Of a stretch of 12,060 bases of DNA, positions 1 through 6,414 are shown piece by piece. The stretch lies in assembly GCA_040080075.1 (NCBI GenBank), contig JBEBJD010000237.1, positions 1-12,060 of the forward strand, written 5' to 3'. Under the pieces are notes generated by a model. It ran no database searches. It was given only the letters and a program-made list of their open reading frames with translations, and had not been told where the DNA came from. The position numbers were made by a program, and so were the translations under genes. Within the stretch, counting starts at the first letter, position 1; every line of letters starts with the position of its first letter. Source of the stretch: JANNFX01 sp040080075 (GTDB lineage: Bacteria > Pseudomonadota > Alphaproteobacteria > Rhizobiales > Hyphomicrobiaceae).

Positions 1-1600
1 GGAGTTCAGATTGGCCTGCTAGGCCTTCGATGGCCTTGAGCGATTGCCGTGTAATGTTTTCGCTCGAACGGCGCACGGAATTAATGCCGCGCACCAGATT
101 TTCGTCGAGTTCTATGGTCTGCTTGGTGACCGTGTCGCTGAAGGTTTTGGCGTGAACCTCGAGCGCCGTAGTCAGCGTCTGGGCTTTCTCATTGACGGCG
201 GTGTCGATGGCCAAGGTCGAACGCATGATCGATTCATCGAACAGGCGCAGGCGATCGTTGAAAGCGTCATCCAGCGCGCGCGTACGCTCAACGAGTTGCA
301 CGTCGAGTGCCTGGGCGCGATTGGCGAGCGTGGTATCGAGGGCGCGGCCATATTCTTCAAATATGGTCTGCAAATTTTCTGAACGGCCCGCGAGCTTACT
401 GTCGAGGGTGTACATATATTCGGAAATAGCGGCCTGAAGCTGCTCGCTGCGTGACCCAAGTGCATCCGCAAGGGCATTTGTGTAAGTATCGAGAACGCCC
501 TGAATTTCGTCGGTCCGGTAGCCAATGGCATTGCCAATGGCGCCTGTATACGTTTCCAAAACTCCCTGAAGATGGTCGGTGCGCTCGCCCAGTGTGGTTT
601 CGAGTTTTATGGCGCTTTGTCCAACGGCGGTTTCCAGAGCCGTGAGGTTATCACCCGCGCCCTGTATGATATGCGCGAGCTTGATCTGTTGGTTGGATAG
701 TTTGTCAATCAGCGCCGGAATTTCCGTGCCCAGCGACGCGAGACTGCCGCCAACGCGGTCGCTGGTTGAAACCAGTGCCTCGCGCTCCCCAGCGAGGCCG
801 GCAATGAGACCGCGGATTTTGCGTTCGTTGTCCGCATAAGACCGCTCAAGCGCCGAAACCTCGTTGTGTACCAGAGCCTCAAGTTCGCCAGCCCGGCCCA
901 ACGCCCGCGACACCGCGTCATTCATGAACGATACTTGGCGGCGGACAGCCTGGCCAAGTGAGGCGACGGACTGTTCTGCCATGCGGTCAGGTTCGGCCAA
1001 GCGCACCGCCACTTCGGTCATGGTCGAGGAGCGCATGCGCAGCTCTTCGGCGCGCCACGCCAGCACAGCGAGAAAATGAATGATGGCGATGGGGACAACG
1101 ATTGCCGCTGCCATCAGAAAGGTTGTGGGTTTGGCCAGGATTTGCCCGAGCGTGCCGCCTTGCGCCAAGTCCGTTGACACCATCAGCCCGAAGAAGGCAA
1201 GGCCAGTGATGGCCCACAGGACGCTGGCGAGGCGAGCGTATTTCAGCGGTGTAGTCGATGGCTTTTGGTCGAGCGCATAAATTAGCCCGCCGATTGATGG
1301 GGCATCGTCATTGGCCGCGACCTGCCCGCGCATAGGTCCGGCTGGCCGCCTGCGTGCTTGGCGCCGATTGGCGGAGGGTGCCTTATCAGGACCTTGGGTT
1401 GTTTCATCGGCGCTTTGAACGTCTTCAGCGGGTGCCGAAAGGCGCGGGATAGGCGGCGGATTTGCAGCCAAGGGCCCACCAGACGTGGGTGCAGACAGTG
1501 GTGGAAACGGATTGCTCGATTCGGCGGAAGCCTCTTGGGCCCCGCTCTCTGGATCAATGACCAGCTTTAGTTCGGCAGCCGTCGTTACGTCCTTGGCCAT
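1..1600 (-). CDS. GPR-like polar-growth scaffold protein, N-terminal part (partial)
   Basis: An uninterrupted frame of 533 codons runs from ATG at 1600 off the left edge. Residues 1-105 are rich in Pro, Ala and Ser and look disordered. Two hydrophobic segments (about 123-142 and 160-182) form a membrane hairpin. From about 190 on the chain is wholly helical, and from 338 it falls into 22-residue amphipathic repeats. This architecture matches the very large apolipoprotein-A1/A4/E-like proteins of Hyphomicrobiales, such as the growth pole ring protein GPR of Agrobacterium (about 2,100 residues), which forms a ring at the growing pole. That identity is inferred from architecture; an MCP-like or kinesin-like annotation would describe the same helices. 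The start is supported by GGACGGGG just upstream and an in-frame stop at 1649-1651. It is transcribed divergently from the HPt gene. Most of the gene must lie outside the window. Confidence 0.85.
   Translation of the reverse strand, partial: MAKDVTTAAELKLVIDPESGAQEASAESSNPFPPLSAPTSGGPLAANPPPIPRLSAPAEDVQSADETTQGPDKAPSANRRQARRRPAGPMRGQVAANDDAPSIGGLIYALDQKPSTTPLKYARLASVLWAITGLAFFGLMVSTDLAQGGTLGQILAKPTTFLMAAAIVVPIAIIHFLAVLAWRAEELRMRSSTMTEVAVRLAEPDRMAEQSVASLGQAVRRQVSFMNDAVSRALGRAGELEALVHNEVSALERSYADNERKIRGLIAGLAGEREALVSTSDRVGGSLASLGTEIPALIDKLSNQQIKLAHIIQGAGDNLTALETAVGQSAIKLETTLGERTDHLQGVLETYTGAIGNAIGYRTDEIQGVLDTYTNALADALGSRSEQLQAAISEYMYTLDSKLAGRSENLQTIFEEYGRALDTTLANRAQALDVQLVERTRALDDAFNDRLRLFDESIMRSTLAIDTAVNEKAQTLTTALEVHAKTFSDTVTKQTIELDENLVRGINSVRRSSENITRQSLKAIEGLAGQSEL
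62..589 (-). repeat. Eight tandem 22-residue (66-base) coding repeats
   Basis: Residues 338-513 of the giant protein divide without gaps into eight 22-residue units. The first units begin GERTDHLQ, GYRTDEIQ, GSRSEQLQ and AGRSENLQ. Typical features are R or K at position 3, a hydrophobic residue at 7, and hydrophobics near 18 and 22. A ninth, weaker unit precedes them. The repeats are diverged in DNA and protein, so this is an old structural repeat, not recent slippage. The 22-residue period is the classical apolipoprotein amphipathic helix period. The units become less regular towards the left edge. Confidence 0.8.
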
Positions 1601-1998
1601 CCGCCCCGTCCAATTGAAATCCGTCCCACGAGGACCCCGTTTCAAATCTTAGCTCAATCTTGCAGGAAACCCAACCGTCAATCGGTCCGCCCGTCCTTAT
1701 GGAAAGCCCCAGATGGCCGGTTTTGCCCCGAAATTTGTGGTGCGTGGCGCCAAGCCTACCCCTGCGGCAAAGGCAATACTGAACGGCGGGCAATTTTGCG
1801 GCCAAAAGGCGTTAGTGGAGCGGTTATCCAAGACCGATTTGTCGCGGATTTTGGAAACAGCCATTCACTTAGCAGAAGGTTAGCGCAGTAGACTGAAAAT
1901 GCGGGCAGAGCTTTACCGGCTTTTATGGCCTCGTATGCAACACTGCCGATGCGTTGAAATCAGGCCAAGGCGGATCGGCGCCGGAATGGGGCAAATTT
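1601..1998. other. Divergent intergenic region between the GPR-like gene and the HPt gene
   Basis: About 400 bases with no convincing gene. It must hold the promoters of two divergently transcribed genes, but I find no clear -35/-10 pair. A minus-strand open frame across 1554-1805 has no Shine-Dalgarno sequence, overlaps the start of the giant gene and looks non-coding. If the HPt gene used TTG at 1954 instead of ATG at 1999, the last 45 bases would be coding. Confidence 0.5.
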
Positions 1999-2421
1999 AT
2001 GCTGTTAGAGACCGACTTTGCCGCAAGTCAGGGTGCCGGGGCCGGAACTTCTTTCGCCGATTCTGGCCGTAAACAACTATCAAGCGGCCCCATCGATCGC
2101 CAGCATTTAGGGCGCTTCACGCTTGGCGACGCAAGTCTTGAGTTCGAGGTACTTGGCCTCTTTGCGGCACAAACGCCACTGACGATTGCTGCCCTCAAAG
2201 ACGCATCCAGCGATAAAGACTGGAAAGTGGCCGCTCACACGCTCAAGGGGTCAGCCCGGGCCGTCGGTGCGTGGCGACTGGCCGAATTGGCGCTACAAGC
2301 TGAATCCCTCGGTGGCATTCGCGATCATGCCGCGGTCACCAAGATCATCGACATGATGGAAGATGCAGCGTCTGAAGTGGCAAGCTTCATAAGTGGCCTT
2401 GAGCAAGGTCAAGCGTGCTGA
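1999..2421 (+). CDS. Stand-alone histidine phosphotransfer (HPt) domain protein
   Basis: Predicted protein of 140 residues. The second half carries the HPt motif AAHTLKGSARAVGAWRLAEL, with phosphorylatable His at residue 80 followed by the conserved Leu-Lys-Gly-Ser. Before it lies the amphipathic helix expected of a four-helix HPt bundle, and after it a further long helix. There is no kinase, receiver or ATPase domain, so this would be a cytoplasmic phosphorelay intermediate moving phosphate between response-regulator receiver domains. I chose ATG at 1999 because GGGG lies 8 bases upstream; TTG at 1954 in the same frame would add 15 residues and has no ribosome binding site. No sensor kinase or regulator is in the window. 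The neighbouring divergent GPR-like gene suggests, but does not prove, a link to polarity or cell cycle. Confidence 0.85.
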   Translation: MLLETDFAASQGAGAGTSFADSGRKQLSSGPIDRQHLGRFTLGDASLEFEVLGLFAAQTPLTIAALKDASSDKDWKVAAHTLKGSARAVGAWRLAELALQAESLGGIRDHAAVTKIIDMMEDAASEVASFISGLEQGQAC

Positions 2422-2562
2422 ACGCTCTTGGGTTACCCTTCAATTGTTGGTGGCCCAGCGGCGGACAGCGACCATTCGTGCGCGCTCAACATCCTTGAAT
2501 TGCGGGAGGTTGGCCGCTAAGTGTCCGCAACTCTTCGAATGTTGCAGGAAGCCGGCGCTATC

Positions 2563-2883
2563 ATGGTCAAGATTACATTCATTCAGCCTGACGGCAGCTC
2601 TCAAACTGTTCAGGCCGAGCCCGGCATGACGGTCATGGAAGCGGCGAAATCGAACGACGTTCCAGGAATCGACGCCGAGTGCGGCGGCGCGTGCGCGTGT
2701 GCCACCTGTCATGTTTTTGTTGATGAAGCGTGGCGTGCCAGGACCGGCGCAGCGGGCGATATGGAAGAGGACATGCTGGATTTCGCGTTTGATGTGCGTC
2801 CAGAAAGCCGTCTGTGTTGCCAGATCAAAGTCAAAACAGATCTGGATGGATTGATCGTGCGCGTTCCCGCCAAGCAGTTTTGA
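2563..2883 (+). CDS. [2Fe-2S] ferredoxin, adrenodoxin/putidaredoxin type
   Basis: 106 residues, the usual length for this class. Cluster ligands follow the pattern C-x5-C-x2-C-x36-C, met by Cys40, Cys46, Cys49 and Cys86. Extra cysteines at 44 and 85 lie beside ligands. The start MVKITFIQPDGS is typical of the family, so I use ATG at 2563 rather than GTG at 2521, which would add 14 atypical residues. It would act as a cytoplasmic one-electron carrier. The reductase gene begins 38 bases downstream on the same strand, so the two very likely form an electron-transfer pair using NADPH. Family members feed cytochrome P450s, iron-sulfur assembly or other oxygenases; the acceptor here cannot be told, since no P450 or Isc gene is nearby. 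Confidence 0.95.
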   Translation: MVKITFIQPDGSSQTVQAEPGMTVMEAAKSNDVPGIDAECGGACACATCHVFVDEAWRARTGAAGDMEEDMLDFAFDVRPESRLCCQIKVKTDLDGLIVRVPAKQF

Positions 2884-2921
2884 GGCTCCGCGCCAATTTT
2901 CTTATAAGGACAAACGATCGC

Positions 2922-3995
2922 ATGACCGCAGGCCTGTCAGCGGCGGAAACCAATCAAGGCGCGCCCCAACAGGACGCACCCATTGAAGCCGATGCCGTGA
3001 TTGTCGGAGCAGGCCCTATAGGCTTGTTCGCCGTCTTCGAATTGGGACTGCTCGACGTCAAGGCCCACGTTATCGATATTCTCGGCAAGCCAGGTGGGCA
3101 GTGCGCCGAGCTTTATCCAGAGAAGCCGATTTACGATGTGCCGGGTCTACCGGTCGTCACCGGGCAGGAACTCACCGATCGCCTGATGGAGCAAATCAAG
3201 CCGTTTGGCGCCGCGTTCCATTTGGGCGAGCGCATCGATGGCTTGGCGCGGCGCGCTGACGGTACTTTCGAACTGATGACCGATGCGGGCAAGCGCTTTA
3301 TTGCCAAGACGGTTGTGATCGCGGCTGGCGGCGGATCGTTCACACCCAAGCGTCCGCCCCTGGAGGGAATCGAGGCCTTCGAAGGTACGTCGGTATTTTA
3401 TGCCGTGCGCCGCATGGAGGATCTCAGGGGCAAGGATGTGCTGATCGTGGGGGGCGGCGACAGCGCGCTGGATTGGACGCTGAACCTCGCTCCGCTGGCG
3501 CGCAGTCTGACCCTGATGCATCGCCGCGACGATTTTCGCGGAGCCCCGCATTCGGTTGAAAAGATGCGCAGCCTCGTCGCTGAGGGAACGGTAAAGCTCG
3601 TCATCGGCCAAGTCACAAAGCTCGAAGGATCCAATGGACAGCTCCAGGGCGTGATGGCCAAAACGGCAGCAGGCGAAGAGCACATTGTGTGTAACGCTAT
3701 GTTACCGTTCTTCGGTCTCACGATGAAGCTCGGGCCGATTGCAGATTGGGGCCTCAACCTCGATGAGAACTTGGTTCCGGCCGATACTGAAAAATTCGAA
3801 ACGAGTACGCCCGGCATTTTCGCAATCGGCGATATCAATACCTATCCTGGAAAGTTGAAGCTGATTTTGTCGGGCTTCCATGAAGCCGCTCTAATGGCGC
3901 AAGCAGCTGCCCGCATAGTGCATCCCGGCCGGAAATTTACCTTCCAGTATACAACCTCGTCGTCAAGCCTGCAAAAGAAGCTTGGCGTGAAATAA
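2922..3995 (+). CDS. Ferredoxin-NADP reductase, thioredoxin-reductase-like type
   Basis: 357-residue flavoprotein that transfers electrons between NADPH and ferredoxin. The FAD-binding motif GAGPIG is at 29-34, the NADPH-binding GGGDSALD at 177-184, followed by HRRDDFR (200-206), whose arginines suit the NADPH 2'-phosphate. The second FAD motif, AIGDINTYPGKLKLILSGFH, is at 301-320. The CxxC pair of thioredoxin reductases is missing from the NADPH domain, where the family has a Phe-Tyr-Ala-Val-Arg-Arg segment instead; this and the C-terminal extension with the Ser-rich tail separate the YumC-like reductases from true thioredoxin reductase. ATG at 2922 has AAGGA 11 bases upstream; an upstream in-frame start at 2814 would overlap the ferredoxin gene and adds 36 non-homologous residues. 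Convergent with purB, only 50 bases away. Confidence 0.95.
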   Translation: MTAGLSAAETNQGAPQQDAPIEADAVIVGAGPIGLFAVFELGLLDVKAHVIDILGKPGGQCAELYPEKPIYDVPGLPVVTGQELTDRLMEQIKPFGAAFHLGERIDGLARRADGTFELMTDAGKRFIAKTVVIAAGGGSFTPKRPPLEGIEAFEGTSVFYAVRRMEDLRGKDVLIVGGGDSALDWTLNLAPLARSLTLMHRRDDFRGAPHSVEKMRSLVAEGTVKLVIGQVTKLEGSNGQLQGVMAKTAAGEEHIVCNAMLPFFGLTMKLGPIADWGLNLDENLVPADTEKFETSTPGIFAIGDINTYPGKLKLILSGFHEAALMAQAAARIVHPGRKFTFQYTTSSSSLQKKLGVK

Positions 3996-4045
3996 GCGAA
4001 CGTTGATGCTGTTTATACGGCCGTGGTGGGCACATTGAACCCAAT

Positions 4046-5347
4046 TCAGCCGAACACGCGCTTGAAGATCGTGTCCACATGTTTGGTGTGATAACCGAGG
4101 TCGAACATGGCCTCAAGGCCGGTTGCCGGAACCTTGGAAGTCACTTCATTGTCGGCTTTTAGTTCGGTGAGGAAGTCGGCGCCGTGCTCCCACGTCTTCA
4201 TGGCGTTGCGTTGCACCAGCGCATAACTTTCTTCGCGTGAAGCGCCCGCCTGCGTCAGCGCCAGCAGCACGCGCTGCGAATTGTGTAAGCCACCAAGTTT
4301 GTCCAAGTTCTTTTTCATATTGGCCGGATAAACCACCAGTTTTTCGATCACACCAGCCAGACGCGCGAGCGCGAAGTCTAGCGTAATCGTGGCGTCGGGG
4401 CCGATCATGCGCTCAACGGAGGAGTGCGAAATATCGCGCTCGTGCCATAGCGCTACGTTTTCCATGGCCGGCAATGCAAACGCGCGCACCATGCGGGCAA
4501 GGCCCGTGAGATTTTCGGTCAATACTGGATTGCGTTTGTGGGGCATGGCCGATGAGCCTTTTTGGCCCGGTGAGAAAAACTCCTCCGCTTCCAAGACTTC
4601 GGTGCGCTGCAAGTGCCGGATCTCGGTTGCAAGTCGCTCCATGCTGGATGCGATCACGCCCAGAGTCGCAAAGTACATGGCGTGGCGGTCGCGCGGGATG
4701 ACCTGAGTTGAAACGGGTTCTGGCACGAGCCCCATTTTTTCCGCCACATACTCTTCGACACGCGGATCGATGTTGGCAAACGTGCCGACCGCTCCCGAGA
4801 TGGCGCAGGTAGCAACTTCCTTGCGGGCGGCCAACAGGCGTTCGCGGCCGCGCGCGAGCACGGCATAGGCATAGGCCAGCTTGATGCCAAACGTCGTCGG
4901 CTCGGCATGAATGCCGTGCGAACGTCCGATGGTGATGGTGTTCTTGTGTTCGAACGCGCGGCTCTTGAGAGCGGCGAGCAACCGGTCCATATCTGCCAGC
5001 AGAATGTCAGCGGCACGCACCAACTGCACGTTGAGGCATGTATCGAGCACATCTGACGATGTCATGCCTTGATGAACGAAGCGGGCGTCGGGTCCTACGT
5101 GCTCGGCTAGGTGTGTTAAGAACGCGATCACGTCGTGCTTGGTGACGGCCTCGATCTCGTCGATGCGGGCGACGTCGAAAACAGCTTTGGAGCCTTTCTC
5201 CCAAATTGTTTTGGCAGCCTCATTTGGGATGATGCCAATCCTGGCGCAGGCGGAGGCGGCATGAGCCTCGATTTCAAACCAAATGCGAAACCGCGTTGCA
5301 GGCTCCCAGATCTGGACCATTTCGGGACGGGAATAGCGCGGGATCAT
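4046..5347 (-). CDS. purB: Adenylosuccinate lyase
   Basis: 433 residues, full length for the bacterial enzyme. It catalyses two beta-eliminations of fumarate in the cytoplasm: SAICAR to AICAR in purine synthesis, and adenylosuccinate to AMP. The fumarase/aspartase superfamily regions are all present: KHDV at 70-73, TSSD at 96-99, GRSHGIHAEPT with the catalytic-region histidines at 141-151, and the mobile signature loop GSSAMPHKRNP at 264-274 that carries the catalytic serine. The N-terminus MIPRYSRPEM is typical. The start has GAGG 10 bases upstream. No other purine gene adjoins it. The 62-residue membrane protein gene lies 111 bases upstream on the same strand and could share a transcript. 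Confidence 0.98.
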   Translation of the reverse strand: MIPRYSRPEMVQIWEPATRFRIWFEIEAHAASACARIGIIPNEAAKTIWEKGSKAVFDVARIDEIEAVTKHDVIAFLTHLAEHVGPDARFVHQGMTSSDVLDTCLNVQLVRAADILLADMDRLLAALKSRAFEHKNTITIGRSHGIHAEPTTFGIKLAYAYAVLARGRERLLAARKEVATCAISGAVGTFANIDPRVEEYVAEKMGLVPEPVSTQVIPRDRHAMYFATLGVIASSMERLATEIRHLQRTEVLEAEEFFSPGQKGSSAMPHKRNPVLTENLTGLARMVRAFALPAMENVALWHERDISHSSVERMIGPDATITLDFALARLAGVIEKLVVYPANMKKNLDKLGGLHNSQRVLLALTQAGASREESYALVQRNAMKTWEHGADFLTELKADNEVTSKVPATGLEAMFDLGYHTKHVDTIFKRVFG

Positions 5348-5458
5348 GCGGATTAGACCTCTGTGGCGGCCCGGCAGCCCGGGATAGAGCGACGCCTAGC
5401 AGACAGGGGGGCCGGCTTCAATTCCGACGGCCAATTTGCGCAGGCCAAAATGCGCTTT

Positions 5459-5647
5459 TCAACTCCGTAGCAGGTCGCGCTGCAAGATGATGGGCGGACC
5501 CAGGGGAACGCACGCAAAGGAACAGACACTGAAACGCTCGCCCCTGCGTGCGCAACCGGCATTGAGCCCCGAGACAACGGCCATGGCCACTGTCCAGGCC
5601 AGCAGCGCGATCGAAAGACCCCACATGATCTTGGAGCGGCGGTTCAT
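5459..5647 (-). CDS. Small single-pass membrane protein, unrecognised
   Basis: 62 residues that I do not recognise. A basic N-terminus (MNRRSK) is followed by a hydrophobic segment at about 7-28 and then a short tail holding three cysteines (32, 42 and 46) and the stretch FSVCSFACVPLGPP. By the positive-inside rule the tail should face the periplasm. The strongest evidence that it is a gene is the perfect AGGAGG, 8 bases before the ATG, one of the best ribosome binding sites in the window. The charge and hydrophobicity pattern also looks like a real protein, unlike the competing frames. It lies upstream of purB on the same strand. It could be a lipoprotein-like or redox-active small membrane protein, but Cys32 is not preceded by a good lipobox (Leu-Asn-Ala-Gly-Cys). 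Confidence 0.7.
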   Translation of the reverse strand: MNRRSKIMWGLSIALLAWTVAMAVVSGLNAGCARRGERFSVCSFACVPLGPPIILQRDLLRS

Positions 5648-5655
5648 GCGCTGTT

Positions 5656-5661
5656 CCTCCT
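5656..5661 (-). promoter_or_regulatory. Consensus ribosome binding site of the 62-residue membrane protein
   Basis: AGGAGG on the minus strand, 8 bases from ATG at 5647. It is a full match to the anti-Shine-Dalgarno core and decides the start and reality of this small gene. Confidence 0.8.
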
Positions 5662-5672
5662 ATGCCCGTAAC

Positions 5673-5688
5673 CGGGGGCATGCCCCCG
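5673..5688. promoter_or_regulatory. 16-bp perfect palindrome in the leader of the small membrane protein gene
   Basis: CGGGGGCATGCCCCCG is a perfect inverted repeat with no spacer, starting 26 bases before the ATG of the 62-residue gene and 12 bases before its Shine-Dalgarno sequence. It lacks a T-tract in either direction, so it is not a terminator. Its place suits an operator for a dimeric repressor at or just after the promoter. A short mRNA hairpin controlling access to the ribosome binding site is also possible. Confidence 0.4.
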
Positions 5689-6140
5689 ATTGTTCAGGGT
5701 ACATCCGGCGCTCCAACTTGGTCCCTTGCGTCAACGTGTCATGCCTCAAGTCACCGGCAATAAATTGGGGACTGCCTCGAGAACACGCCTGTCTGCAGGG
5801 CCCATTACACGCCTAAATCTGGGTGAAGTTGCTGCGTTGCAACGTGATCGAACTCGCTGTGGATGCGCGTTCGCGGTGCCAAGGTGCAGCCACATTCGGG
5901 TGGTGTTTGCTGCAACGCCGAAAGAGCGCGTTCAGTTCGCATTCATCGAAAATTATTATTAGTGAGTGTGGAATAATGGCCTCTGGAAAGATGCGCGAAG
6001 CAGCATATCATAGCTGTTGAGGACACTGTAACGGTCGTTGTGGCATCCTCATTGGTTCGCATCACTGGAAATACGTTGAAGGTGATTTTATCTGAAACCG
6101 CAGGCTGCACGCGAAAATAGAAAAGGATTGTTTTGTTCCA
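5689..6140. other. Gene-poor region between the divergent small genes
   Basis: About 450 bases holding the presumed divergent promoters of the 62- and 65-residue genes. Open frames here (for example 5690-5962 plus) lack ribosome binding sites and have unconvincing composition. A 14-codon frame begins at an ATG near 5974 after GTGTGGAA and could be a leader peptide, but nothing supports this. No terminator or clear promoter hexamers are visible. Confidence 0.4.
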
Positions 6141-6338
6141 ATGTCTGAGCAAATGCAGAGCGAGATTGCAAATCTCAATACCCAAATTGAAGTCCTCGAC
6201 GATCCGCGTCAATGCTACGCCCTCGTCAAGGAACGCATTCATCAATATCGCGCAAGTGGAATGAAGGTGCCTGAAGATCTGGCACGTATGGAGCGCCAGC
6301 TTTTGACAGAATGCCTATGTGAATCGCAAGGCCGCTAG
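6141..6338 (+). CDS. Small helical hypothetical protein (65 residues)
   Basis: 65 charged, mostly helical residues with no signal peptide or membrane segment, so probably cytoplasmic. Residues 8-20 (EIANLNTQIEVLD) suggest a short coiled coil. Two cysteines occur near the C-terminus (58 and 60, in TECLCESQ) and one at 25. I recall similar small uncharacterised proteins in Rhizobiales but cannot assign a function. AAGG lies about 14 bases upstream of ATG, which is long. The gene is monocistronic: its stop codon lies in the stem of its own intrinsic terminator, which supports it being a real gene. The next gene on the right is convergent. Confidence 0.75.
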   Translation: MSEQMQSEIANLNTQIEVLDDPRQCYALVKERIHQYRASGMKVPEDLARMERQLLTECLCESQGR

Positions 6339-6355
6339 TCCAGCGGCTTTTTTTG
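6328..6355 (+). terminator. Intrinsic terminator of the 65-residue protein gene
   Basis: GCCGCT (6331-6336) pairs with AGCGGC (6342-6347) around a 5-base loop. The stem extends by A-T pairs and one G-T pair to about 9 bp and is followed by seven T residues. The TAG stop codon (6336-6338) straddles the stem and loop. The minus strand has no T-tract, so it serves the plus strand only. Confidence 0.9.
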
Positions 6356-6414
6356 TTGGATGAGAGGCCGGCCGGGGCCTGAGACCCCGCCTGAGGGTCA
6401 GAGCCAAGTCCAGT

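Noticed and set aside
1554..1805. Minus-strand frame overlapping the start of the GPR-like gene
   Set aside because: No Shine-Dalgarno sequence, no recognisable motif, and overlap with a much better supported gene.
2922..3995. Thioredoxin reductase
   Set aside because: The fold matches but the redox-active CxxC of the NADPH domain is missing, and the C-terminal extension and adjoining ferredoxin gene fit ferredoxin-NADP reductase.
5370..5383. Hairpin CCCGG-CAGC-CCGGG between the 62-residue gene and purB
   Set aside because: Only a 5-bp stem with no T-tract; too weak to call a terminator or attenuator.
5690..5962. Plus-strand frame of 90 codons in the gene-poor region
   Set aside because: No ribosome binding site, no recognisable domain, and arginine- and cysteine-rich composition typical of chance frames in GC-rich DNA.
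6363..6400. GC-rich inverted repeats after the solute-binding protein gene (GGCCGGCC, GGGG-N7-CCCC)
   Set aside because: Could help terminate the minus-strand transcript but there is no T-tract and the stems are very short.
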